From the NCBI RefSeq assembly GCF_025137375.1, contig NZ_CP073720.1, forward strand, positions 6,720,501 through 6,784,500: DNA of 64,000 bases, written 5' to 3'. Position numbers and translations under genes: made by a program. The DNA comes from Dactylosporangium fulvum. Its GTDB lineage: Bacteria > Actinomycetota > Actinomycetes > Mycobacteriales > Micromonosporaceae. The notes under the pieces are model-generated. The model was not told the DNA's origin, ran no database searches, and was given only the letters and a program-made list of their open reading frames with translations. Of this stretch, positions 15,001 to 22,279 are shown piece by piece (within the stretch, counting starts at the first letter, position 1; each line of letters starts with the position of its first letter).

Positions 15001-17532
15001 TCACCCACCGGCTCGGTCCGCTTCCCTGGACGCCGGCCGGTCCGGCCGCGGACCGCCGCCCTGACGGCCGTGTGCGGCCGGGAGGGTGATGACGACGGTA
15101 CGGCCGCCGCCCGGCGTGCGCTCGTGCCGCAGGGTGCCGCCCATGGTCTCGGTGAGCCCGCGGGCCAGACGCTGTGCCACGTCGGCCCCCGGGCAGGATG
15201 CCCCCGTGCCGCTGCCGTGGTCGATCACGCGGATCCGGATGTGTTCCCGCTCGACGGTGGCGGCGATGGCCGGTGGGCTGTCGGACGGGCTGCGGCGCAG
15301 TGCGTCGGTGGCCAGACCGGCGACGGCTCGGGTCAGCAGCCGGCTGTCGGCGATGACGTAGGGCAGCACCTCGGGCAACCGCAGCATGATGGGTCGGCCG
15401 TCGGCGCCGAGGTCGTCGAACGCGGCGACGATCACCTCCGCGACATCCACCGGGCGCAGGCGGCAGTCCAGCGCGCCCGCCTCGAGCCGGCAGAGCGCGT
15501 CGAGGTCGGCGAGCAGGTTGACCGCACCGTCGATCTGCGCCTGCGCCGCGGCGAACCTGGTCCGGCCGCTTGCGGGGAGGCGTTCGACGTGGTCGGCCGC
15601 GTCGGCGAGCGCAGCCTTGGCGGCGGCGAGCGAGCCGCACAGGTCGGGGATGGCAGCCACCGGCGGGCCATGGAGCGCCGATGTCGTGGCCTTCGTCTCG
15701 GCCGGGCGGGTGAGCCCGGCCGCGATGCGCGTGACGTAGGCGGTGAGAATGCGCTCCTCGCTGGCGCTGAGCCGGCGGCCGACCCCGGCGATGCGGAGGC
15801 GTTCGCGGACCGGGACGGAGATGTCGGCGTCCTCGGGCCGTTCCGGCGGGTGGCTGCCGGCGCTGGCGGTGACGCACCAGCGGGTGACGGTGTCACTGTC
15901 GAGCCGCCGTTCGAGCAGGCTGACCCCACGCAGGCCGAAGGCCTGGCGAAGCTGCTCGAGCAGCGCGGGCGGGCTGTCGTGCCCGCGCAGCGCATCGGCC
16001 GCCAGCGTGCTCAGGATGCTCGCCTGCGCCGATTCGTACGTCGTCAAGCGCACCCGCTCGGCGGTCGTCTCGACGGCCAGGCCCACCAACGCGCCGGTGA
16101 TGACAAACGCGCTGAGCACGACCACGTCGGTGAGGCCGGCGGAACCCGCGGCGAACTGCGGCAGGAACCGGCCGGCCAGCAGGCCCGCCGCCAGCGCGGC
16201 GGCGACCGCCGGATACAGGCCCCCGATCAGGGCGACCACCAGCACGACGACGAGGTAGAGCGCCGGGCCGGCGGCCGTACCGGCCACCCGGTGCAACTGC
16301 GCCATGCACACCGTCAACGCCGACAGGAGCAGCGCCGCGAGCACGACCGCGTACCAGCGCCGGTGCGGGCCGAGCCCGCTGGCGAGCCGTGGCCACGCCA
16401 GGCGCGGCGGCCTGGCCGCGCCTTCGTGGGTGACGATGTGGACGTTGATCGGCCCGCACAACCGGATGAACTTCGCCGCGATGTCCTCGCCCGTGAGCAG
16501 CCGGGCGCATCGGCCCCGCCTGCTCACGCCGAGCACGATCTGGGTCGCGTTCTGCGCCTTGGCGGTCGACAGCAGCGCGTCGGCGACGTCGTCGCCGATC
16601 ACCTGCTGATAACAACCGCCCAGCGACTCCACCAGCGCATGCTGGCGTGCCAGCACTGCCGGGTCGGCGCCGATCAGCCCGCTGCTCACGGTGACGTGCA
16701 CCGCCACCAGATCGCACCCGGGGATCCTGGCCGCGATGCGGGCCGCCCGCCGGATGAGCGTCTCACCGCCGACGTCGCCGGTGAGCCCGACCAGGATCCG
16801 TTCGCGCGCCTCCCAGGAGGCCGCGATGCCGTGCTCGGCCCGGTAGCGCTGCAGCCCTTCGTCGACCCGGTCGGCGACCCACAACAGCGCCAGCTCACGC
16901 AGCGCGGTGAGATTGCCCGGACGGAAGTAGTGGGTCAGCGCGGTCTCGATGCGGTCCGCCGGGTAGACATCGCCGTGGACCATCCTCCGGCGCAGCGCCT
17001 CCGCCGACAGGTCCACCAGCTCGATCTGGTCGGCGCGGCGGGCGACCTCGTCGGGCAGCCGCTCGCGCTGCACGGTCCCGGTGATCTGCCGCACCGTGTC
17101 GTTGAGCGACTCCAGATGCTGCACGTTCAGCGTGGTGACCACGTCGACCCCGGCCGCCAGCAGTTCCTCGACGTCCTGCCACCGTTTGCTGTTCCGGGAG
17201 CCGGGCACGTTGGTGTGCGCCAGCTCGTCCACCAGCGCGACCTGCGGATGCCGGTCCAGCACCGCGTCCAGGTCCATCTCGGTGAAGCTCATGTCGCGAT
17301 AGGTCAGCATGCGGCGCGGGACCGCCTCCAGGCCCTCCGCCATGGCGGCGATCGGCATGCGCCCGTGCGGCTCGACGAATCCGACGACCACGTCGGTGCC
17401 CTGTGCCAGACGGTGGCGGCCCTCGTCCAGCATGGCGTAGGTCTTCCCCACCCCGGGCGCGGCACCGAGGTAGATCCTGAGATGACCGCGGGCCGTCGTC
17501 GCCCGCGCCGTGTCTGCGTCCATGTCCGTCAC
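15001..17532 (-). CDS. KdpD-like sensor with a degenerate kinase core
   Basis: 843 residues. KdpD N-terminal domain (1-220) is intact: Walker A GAAPGVGKT (23-31), DELAHTNVPGSRNSKRW and AGVDVVTTLNVQHLESLND. A USP-like domain follows (about 225-365), then four membrane helices (about 395-490) and a GAF-like region (about 500-630). The kinase part is eroded: no SHDLRTP H-box (only ALHGPP remains there), the N-box region reads GLATDALRRSP without the usual Asn, and the G2 box GLGLA is missing, although PGGGRTVVITLP ends the fold. No kdpE or kdpFABC is near. Likely a pseudokinase or K+/c-di-AMP sensor acting otherwise. Its start overlaps the PolX-like stop by 4 nt. Confidence 0.82.
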   Translation of the reverse strand: MTDMDADTARATTARGHLRIYLGAAPGVGKTYAMLDEGRHRLAQGTDVVVGFVEPHGRMPIAAMAEGLEAVPRRMLTYRDMSFTEMDLDAVLDRHPQVALVDELAHTNVPGSRNSKRWQDVEELLAAGVDVVTTLNVQHLESLNDTVRQITGTVQRERLPDEVARRADQIELVDLSAEALRRRMVHGDVYPADRIETALTHYFRPGNLTALRELALLWVADRVDEGLQRYRAEHGIAASWEARERILVGLTGDVGGETLIRRAARIAARIPGCDLVAVHVTVSSGLIGADPAVLARQHALVESLGGCYQQVIGDDVADALLSTAKAQNATQIVLGVSRRGRCARLLTGEDIAAKFIRLCGPINVHIVTHEGAARPPRLAWPRLASGLGPHRRWYAVVLAALLLSALTVCMAQLHRVAGTAAGPALYLVVVLVVALIGGLYPAVAAALAAGLLAGRFLPQFAAGSAGLTDVVVLSAFVITGALVGLAVETTAERVRLTTYESAQASILSTLAADALRGHDSPPALLEQLRQAFGLRGVSLLERRLDSDTVTRWCVTASAGSHPPERPEDADISVPVRERLRIAGVGRRLSASEERILTAYVTRIAAGLTRPAETKATTSALHGPPVAAIPDLCGSLAAAKAALADAADHVERLPASGRTRFAAAQAQIDGAVNLLADLDALCRLEAGALDCRLRPVDVAEVIVAAFDDLGADGRPIMLRLPEVLPYVIADSRLLTRAVAGLATDALRRSPSDSPPAIAATVEREHIRIRVIDHGSGTGASCPGADVAQRLARGLTETMGGTLRHERTPGGGRTVVITLPAAHGRQGGGPRPDRPASREADRAGG

Positions 17533-18515
17533 CGGCGGTGCGCGACCTTGGCCCGGCGGCGCCGTTTCGCGCCGATGAAGTCCTCCAGCCGGTCCAGCGG
17601 CCAGGTGTTGACGACGTCCTCCGCGGTGAGCCAGCCGCGCTGGGCGGTACCGATGCCGTACCGCAGGTGGTCAAGGTGCACAACGGCGTGCGCGTCGGTG
17701 TTCACGGCGAACTTCACACCGTGCCGCCTGGCCCGCAGGATCAGTTCGTCGCTGAGGTCGAGACGGTCGGGGAAGCCGTTGACCTCGAGTGCGGTGCCGG
17801 TCGCCGCGGCCGCCCGGAACACCGCGTCGAAGTCGGCCTCGACGGGCGGACGCCTGCCGAGCAGCCGGGTGGTCGGGTGGCCGATGACGGTGACGTACGG
17901 GTGTTCGCACGCGCGGACGTCGACGTCGCCGATCGTCTCCCGCATCCGCCGCAGCGAGCCGGCATACGTGCATCGGACGCAGCCCTTGACACGCGACAGC
18001 GCCGTCACGATCTCCTCGGCCGCCTCCGTGGCGTCGGAGAGCAGGGACCGGCCGTGTCCCCGCTCGAGCAGGGTGATGCCGTGCAGGATGTTCTCGGCGG
18101 TCTTGGCGCCGAAGCCGCGGTGGCCGGTGAGCATGCCCGCCTCGACGGCGTCCCGCAGTTCCTCGATCGAGGCGATGCCCAGGTCGGAGTACAGCACCAT
18201 CGCCTTCTTCGGTCCGAGGGTGGGAATCCGGGTGAGTTCGACGACACCACCGGGCACCTCGGCGCGCAGTTCCTCCACGGCCCGGATGCGGCCGGTCCCG
18301 AGGAACTCGAGGATCTTGTCGGCGATGGACGCCCCCACATTCGGGATCTCTCGGAGGCTCTCCTCGTCCATCGCGGACACGTCCGCGGGGTAGCCGCCGA
18401 CCACGCGGGCCGCCTTCTCGTACGCCCGCGCCCGGTGCGCGTCCCCGCCGGTGATCGCCATGAGATCCGCGTACTCGTGAAGGACCCGCTCGACGACCTC
18501 GTTAGGCCGGACCAT
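17529..18515 (-). CDS. PolX-like DNA polymerase/PHP protein with internal deletion
   Basis: 328 residues, where bacterial PolX is about 570. Residues 1-145 are the 8-kDa and helix-hairpin-helix regions (REIPNVGASIADKILEF, LTRIPTLGPKKAMVLY, GHRGFGAKTAENIL). Residues 160-175 are the start of the Pol-beta palm (AGSLRRMRETIGDVDV) with two catalytic Asp. Then the sequence jumps to the end of the PHP domain: HPYVTVIGHPTTRLLGRR, ALEVNGFPDRLDLSDE, FAVNTDAHAVVHLDHLRYGI. The rest of palm and thumb and the PHP HxD and DHS motifs are absent. The frame is open throughout, so this is an in-frame deletion of roughly 250 residues. Polymerase activity is unlikely. Translationally coupled to the KdpD-like gene. 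Confidence 0.85.
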   Translation of the reverse strand: MVRPNEVVERVLHEYADLMAITGGDAHRARAYEKAARVVGGYPADVSAMDEESLREIPNVGASIADKILEFLGTGRIRAVEELRAEVPGGVVELTRIPTLGPKKAMVLYSDLGIASIEELRDAVEAGMLTGHRGFGAKTAENILHGITLLERGHGRSLLSDATEAAEEIVTALSRVKGCVRCTYAGSLRRMRETIGDVDVRACEHPYVTVIGHPTTRLLGRRPPVEADFDAVFRAAAATGTALEVNGFPDRLDLSDELILRARRHGVKFAVNTDAHAVVHLDHLRYGIGTAQRGWLTAEDVVNTWPLDRLEDFIGAKRRRRAKVAHRR

Positions 18516-18590
18516 GCCTCCAAGGTTATGACGGTGCCGCCCGCACGGCTCATGCCCGGGCGGCGAGCCGCTTCCTCCGGTCCGTGGACG

Positions 18591-19484
18591 TCAGGTGCGT
18601 CCCGCGGGCGGAGCCGTGCCCGGCGGACCGTGCGCGATCAGCACCGGGCAATGCGACCGGTGCAGCAGACGCATGCCGACCGAGCCGAGGAGCAGCCCGG
18701 CGAACCCGCCGCGCCCGCGGCTGCCGACGACCACCAGCTGCGCCTGTCGCGACCGGTCGACGAGGACGTCGGCGGCCTCACCCTCGACACCGTGGAACTC
18801 CCACGGGACGTCCGGGCAGCGTTTGCCCGCCGCGGCCACCTGCCCGGCCGCTTCGTCGGCCAGCGCCCGCTGGACCTCGGCCGAGTCGTGCAGCAGCGGG
18901 GGCGTGCCGAGCGGGAGCGGCACGATCGGTGTCTCGATGGCCCGCACGGCCACCAGGCCACGGCCGCGTTGCCGCGCTTCGTCGAACGCCAGCGCCAGCG
19001 CGAGGCCGGATGATTCAGATCCGTCGATGCCGACAAGAACGTCACCGGCCGCGTCCGGCCGGCCGCGGACGACCGCGACGGGACACGTCGCGTGGATCGC
19101 GACCTGCTGGCTGACCGATCCGAGCAGCGCCCCGGTGGCGGCCCGCCGGCCCCGGGTGCCGACCACCACCAGGGCCGCCCCGGCCCCGGCCTTCACCAGC
19201 ACGTCGGCCGGGTGGCCCGGCACCGCCGCCGCCTGCACGACGACCTCAGGAGCCACGGTGGACACCTCCCGCGCGACGTCCTCGACCATCATGTCGGCGA
19301 GCTGCTGTGCCGTCTCGGCGAGTTCCCCGCCCGGCGCGAACGCGGTCAGCGGCACCCTCCAGCGGTAGGCCAGCAGGACACGCAGCGGCACGGCTCGCCG
19401 GGCCGCCTCCAACACCGCCCATCGCGCGGCCAGCAGCGACGGCTCACCACCGTCGACACCCACCACGACCGTTCCGTCGTACAC
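18591..19484 (-). CDS. Tandem-domain universal stress protein 3
   Basis: 297 residues from GTG 19484, chosen because GGGGGGA lies 6 nt upstream and the next residues begin the first strand (YDGTVVVGVDGG). Domain 1 has GTRGRRAATGALLGS, domain 2 GSRGRGGFAGLLLGS; both keep the overall Gly/Ser pattern. A 15-nt dyad GGGACCGCCTGTCCC lies at 19528-19542 but has one base too many for the DosR-like geometry. A perfect-geometry box at 19650 could serve this gene as well as the divergent SDR. Confidence 0.9.
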   Translation of the reverse strand: MYDGTVVVGVDGGEPSLLAARWAVLEAARRAVPLRVLLAYRWRVPLTAFAPGGELAETAQQLADMMVEDVAREVSTVAPEVVVQAAAVPGHPADVLVKAGAGAALVVVGTRGRRAATGALLGSVSQQVAIHATCPVAVVRGRPDAAGDVLVGIDGSESSGLALALAFDEARQRGRGLVAVRAIETPIVPLPLGTPPLLHDSAEVQRALADEAAGQVAAAGKRCPDVPWEFHGVEGEAADVLVDRSRQAQLVVVGSRGRGGFAGLLLGSVGMRLLHRSHCPVLIAHGPPGTAPPAGRT

Positions 19485-19649
19485 GCCTGTCCCCCCGCTC
19501 GACGGCACGTCCCGGAGCCGGACACCCGGGACCGCCTGTCCCACCGTCTCCCCTGCCGCGGGGACCACGCGCGAGATCCGGCCGATTCACCCGCTCCGGG
19601 TGACCGGCGGCGACGTGAGCACAGACGTGACCGTCGACGCGGGTGCGGC

Positions 19650-19663
19650 GGGACCTTGGTCCC
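19650..19663. promoter_or_regulatory. DosR-like box between USP 3 and SDR
   Basis: GGGACCTTGGTCCC, the nearest to a perfect palindrome among the boxes and very close to the mycobacterial core GGGACTTTAGTCCC. About 90 bp upstream of the SDR start. Confidence 0.75.
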
Positions 19664-19753
19664 TGCCGGACCGGCTCTGCCGGGTTCAAGGTGACGTATG
19701 GACGGAGGTGGTCGTCCCCCGCCCCCGAGGTACGGCTCCTGAGGAGGATCGAC

Positions 19754-20512
19754 ATGAACACACTGCGGCACGCCGGGCGCACGGCACTGGTGACCGGCGC
19801 CGGCTCCGGCATCGGCCAGGCGACGGTGCTGCGGCTGGCGAAGGAGGGCGCCACGGTGGTCGGCTGCGACGTCGACACCGCCGGCCTCGAAGCGACGGAG
19901 CAACTGCTCGCGGCCGAGTCGTGCAAGGCCCACCTGATCACGGCCGACATCACGGCCCAGGCCGACGTCGACCGGGTCGTCGCGGCGCTGCCCGGCGGCT
20001 GGGTGGACCTGCTCGCCAACGTCGCCGGCGTCATGGACCACTTCCTGCCGGTCACGGAGCTCGCCGACGACGTCTGGGACCGCGTGATCGCCGTCAACCT
20101 GACCGGTCCGATGCGGCTGTGCCGGGCCGTGATCCCGGCGATGCGGACGACGGGATCCGGCGCGATCGTCAACGTCTCGTCGATCGGCGGGCTGACCGGC
20201 TCGGTCGCCGGCACCGCCTACGTGTCGTCGAAGCACGGCCTCATCGGCCTCACCCGCTCGCTGGCGTTTCTCTACGGTCCGGACGGCATCCGTACCAACG
20301 CGATCTGCCCGGGTGCCGTCAGGACGAACATCGGCCGGACCGCCTCCCCGGAGGTGGAGTGGGCGTACCGGCGGATGGAGCAGAGCTTCGCCCGGACGAC
20401 CCGGACGGCCGAGTCGGACGAGATCGCGGCGCTGATCAGCTGGCTCGGCTCCGCGGAGGCGAACAACGTCAACGGCGCGGTCATCACGGCTGACGGCGGC
20501 TGGATGTCGTGA
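19754..20512 (+). CDS. Short-chain dehydrogenase/reductase
   Basis: 252 residues, ATG 19754 behind GAGGAGG. Classical SDR: TGAGSGIGQA cofactor loop near the N-terminus, NVAG strand motif, catalytic Ser in NVSSIGG, YVSSKHG with catalytic Tyr and Lys, and a C-terminal NVNGAVITADGGW. Asp after the second strand (CDVDTAG) predicts NAD(H) preference. Substrate unknown. Its DosR-like box places it in the redox-stress set. Confidence 0.9.
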   Translation: MNTLRHAGRTALVTGAGSGIGQATVLRLAKEGATVVGCDVDTAGLEATEQLLAAESCKAHLITADITAQADVDRVVAALPGGWVDLLANVAGVMDHFLPVTELADDVWDRVIAVNLTGPMRLCRAVIPAMRTTGSGAIVNVSSIGGLTGSVAGTAYVSSKHGLIGLTRSLAFLYGPDGIRTNAICPGAVRTNIGRTASPEVEWAYRRMEQSFARTTRTAESDEIAALISWLGSAEANNVNGAVITADGGWMS

Positions 20513-20527
20513 CCGGCCGGGACGTTC

Positions 20528-20541
20528 GGGACTTCCGGCCC
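20528..20541. promoter_or_regulatory. DosR-like box before small membrane protein B / USP 4
   Basis: GGGACTTCCGGCCC matches all constrained positions; about 60 bp upstream of the gene at 20601, a typical activator distance. Confidence 0.65.
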
Positions 20542-20600
20542 TGGCAGCGGCTCCGGCCGTCGGCAAGAGTGGCGGACATCGACGGGCGGAGGGACGCGGG

Positions 20601-20900
20601 ATGGTCCAGGCACTGATCGTGTTCGGTATGGTCGCTGTGTTGTACGCCGTTGCGGGGCTGGTCGTGTTCGCGGTGCGCGGGCCGGCCGCATGGCCGGCTG
20701 CCGACCGCCTGCTCCGGCGCACCCACGACGCCCCGGGGGCGGCACCGGTCGACCGGCGGCTGGGTGACGAGGAGAGCGAGGCCGTGCGGCGGCTCATGGA
20801 GGGCCGCATCGACCGGTCGGCGTACCGGTCGATAATGGCCGTCGTGGCCGCGGCGGACGCCGTCGCGCATCCGCTGGCCGTACCGAAGCTGCATCAGTGA
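20601..20900 (+). CDS. Small membrane protein with SHOCT-like tail, paralogue B
   Basis: 99 residues. N-terminal membrane helix (VQALIVFGMVAVLYAVAGLVVFAV), loop, then DEESEAVRRLMEGRIDRSAYRSI and the ending AHPLAVPKLHQ. Same architecture and C-terminal signature as the protein at 14667. It is followed after 18 nt by USP 4, so the pair is probably one operon under the box at 20528. Function unknown; a membrane partner of a USP is a reasonable guess. Confidence 0.78.
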   Translation: MVQALIVFGMVAVLYAVAGLVVFAVRGPAAWPAADRLLRRTHDAPGAAPVDRRLGDEESEAVRRLMEGRIDRSAYRSIMAVVAAADAVAHPLAVPKLHQ

Positions 20901-20918
20901 ACACAGAGGGGGCAGGAC

Positions 20919-21740
20919 GTGGGGATGGACGGCACCGGCATCGTCGTCGGCAGTGACGGGTCCGCGTCGTCGGACGACGCGGTCAGGTGGGCCGCGGCCG
21001 AGGCTGTCCGGGCCGGCGTCCCGCTGCGGGTCGTGCTGGCCTACCACTGGCGCTGGCCCGGCCGTCCGGCACGCGCCGAGGAACTCGACAGGTTCGCCCG
21101 CGAGCACGCCGAGACCACGGTCGCGCGGTCGGTGACGGTGGCGCGGCAGGCGGAGCCGGCGGTCGCTGTGGACGGCGTGGCGATCATGGGTGTGCCGGCC
21201 GACGTGCTGCTGACGTCGGCCGCGAAGGCCGCGATGCTCGTCGTCGGCTTCAAGGGCGACCACGGGTTCGCCGCGGCGCTGCTCGGCTCGGTCGCGTTCG
21301 AGGTGGCGACGTATGCGACCTGTCCGGTGGCGGTCGTCCGCGGTCGCGCCGGCGTCGCGACCGGTCCGGTGGTCGCCGCCGTCGACGGCTCGGCGGCCGC
21401 CGAAGGGGTGCTCGCGACAGGCTTCGAGCAGGCGGCCCGGCGCGGATGCGACCTGCTCGCCCTGCGCGTCGACCCGCCGGAGGCACCGGTGGCCGCCGAC
21501 CTCGCCGCGAGCGTGGCGCGGTGGCGTGCGAAATATCCGGCGGTACGGGCGGAGTCCCGGCTCGTCGACGGTCACCCCGCGCAGGTCCTGGTGGACGCGT
21601 CCCGGGACGCGCAACTGGTCGTGGTGGGTCACCGCGGTCACGGCGGCTTCGCGGGACTGCTGCTCGGTTCGGTCGGCCACGCACTGCTGCACCACGCCGA
21701 GTGCCCGGTCCTCGTGCTCCGGGGAGCGCCGCCGCACTGA
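20919..21740 (+). CDS. Tandem-domain universal stress protein 4
   Basis: 273 residues from GTG 20919 (ATG at 20925 possible; GGGGGCAGG upstream serves either). Domain 1 loop GFKGDHGFAAALLGS has lost the second Gly of GxxG; domain 2 GHRGHGGFAGLLLGS is canonical. Downstream of membrane protein B. Confidence 0.9.
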   Translation: MGMDGTGIVVGSDGSASSDDAVRWAAAEAVRAGVPLRVVLAYHWRWPGRPARAEELDRFAREHAETTVARSVTVARQAEPAVAVDGVAIMGVPADVLLTSAAKAAMLVVGFKGDHGFAAALLGSVAFEVATYATCPVAVVRGRAGVATGPVVAAVDGSAAAEGVLATGFEQAARRGCDLLALRVDPPEAPVAADLAASVARWRAKYPAVRAESRLVDGHPAQVLVDASRDAQLVVVGHRGHGGFAGLLLGSVGHALLHHAECPVLVLRGAPPH

Positions 21741-21770
21741 CCGCGCCCCGCCTGTCGTCCCGGCACGACC

Positions 21771-21784
21771 GGGACCTTCGGCCC
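21771..21784. promoter_or_regulatory. DosR-like box before CBS protein / acetyltransferase
   Basis: GGGACCTTCGGCCC, full match, about 52 bp upstream of the CBS gene. Confidence 0.7.
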
Positions 21785-21835
21785 ATGCGCCGGGCGCCGC
21801 CGCGGTCGAGGGTTGACGTGAAGGAGGTGGGTCCG

Positions 21836-22279
21836 ATGAGCGACCTGTTCGTCCGTGACGTCATGACCGCGGCGGTTCTCGTGGCGACACCGGAATGCCG
21901 GTACCAGCAGATCGTCGACGTCCTCACGGGGTACGACGTGAGCGGGCTGCCGGTGGTCGACGACAACGATCACGTGATCGGCATGGTGTCCGAGGCAGAC
22001 GTCCTGCGGCCGAACGGCCACGACACCGCGCGTGAGCTGATGACCAGCCCGGCGGTGACCGTGGACGCCGCCGCCCCGGTCGGCGGTGCCGTCGATCTCA
22101 TGGAACGCCACCACCTCAAGCGACTGGCGGTGACCGACGGGCCGGACGGCCGGCTCGTCGGCATCGTCACCCGCCGGGACATCCTGCGCCATGCCGTGCG
22201 CGGCGACGAGACGTCCCGGCGTGACAGGCCGGACGACGTGCTCGTGCAGCACTACGTCGCCGGGGCGGGGTCACGGTGA
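21836..22279 (+). CDS. Two-CBS-domain protein (Hrp1-like)
   Basis: 147 residues, ATG 21836 behind AAGGAGG. Two CBS motifs: VRDVMTAAVLVATPECRYQQ to GMVSEADVL, and ARELMTSPAVTVDAAAP to GIVTRRDILRHAV. The family folds as a Bateman module and usually binds adenine nucleotides; mycobacterial Hrp1 (Rv2626c) is a DosR-regulon member of the same size. The stop overlaps the GTG of the next gene by 4 nt, so it is coupled to the acetyltransferase and may sense its nucleotide state. Confidence 0.88.
   Translation: MSDLFVRDVMTAAVLVATPECRYQQIVDVLTGYDVSGLPVVDDNDHVIGMVSEADVLRPNGHDTARELMTSPAVTVDAAAPVGGAVDLMERHHLKRLAVTDGPDGRLVGIVTRRDILRHAVRGDETSRRDRPDDVLVQHYVAGAGSR

Noticed and set aside
19528-19542. GGGACCGCCTGTCCC upstream of USP 3 as a DosR-like box
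   Set aside because: The half sites are one base too far apart (5-nt centre instead of 4); kept out of the motif list.
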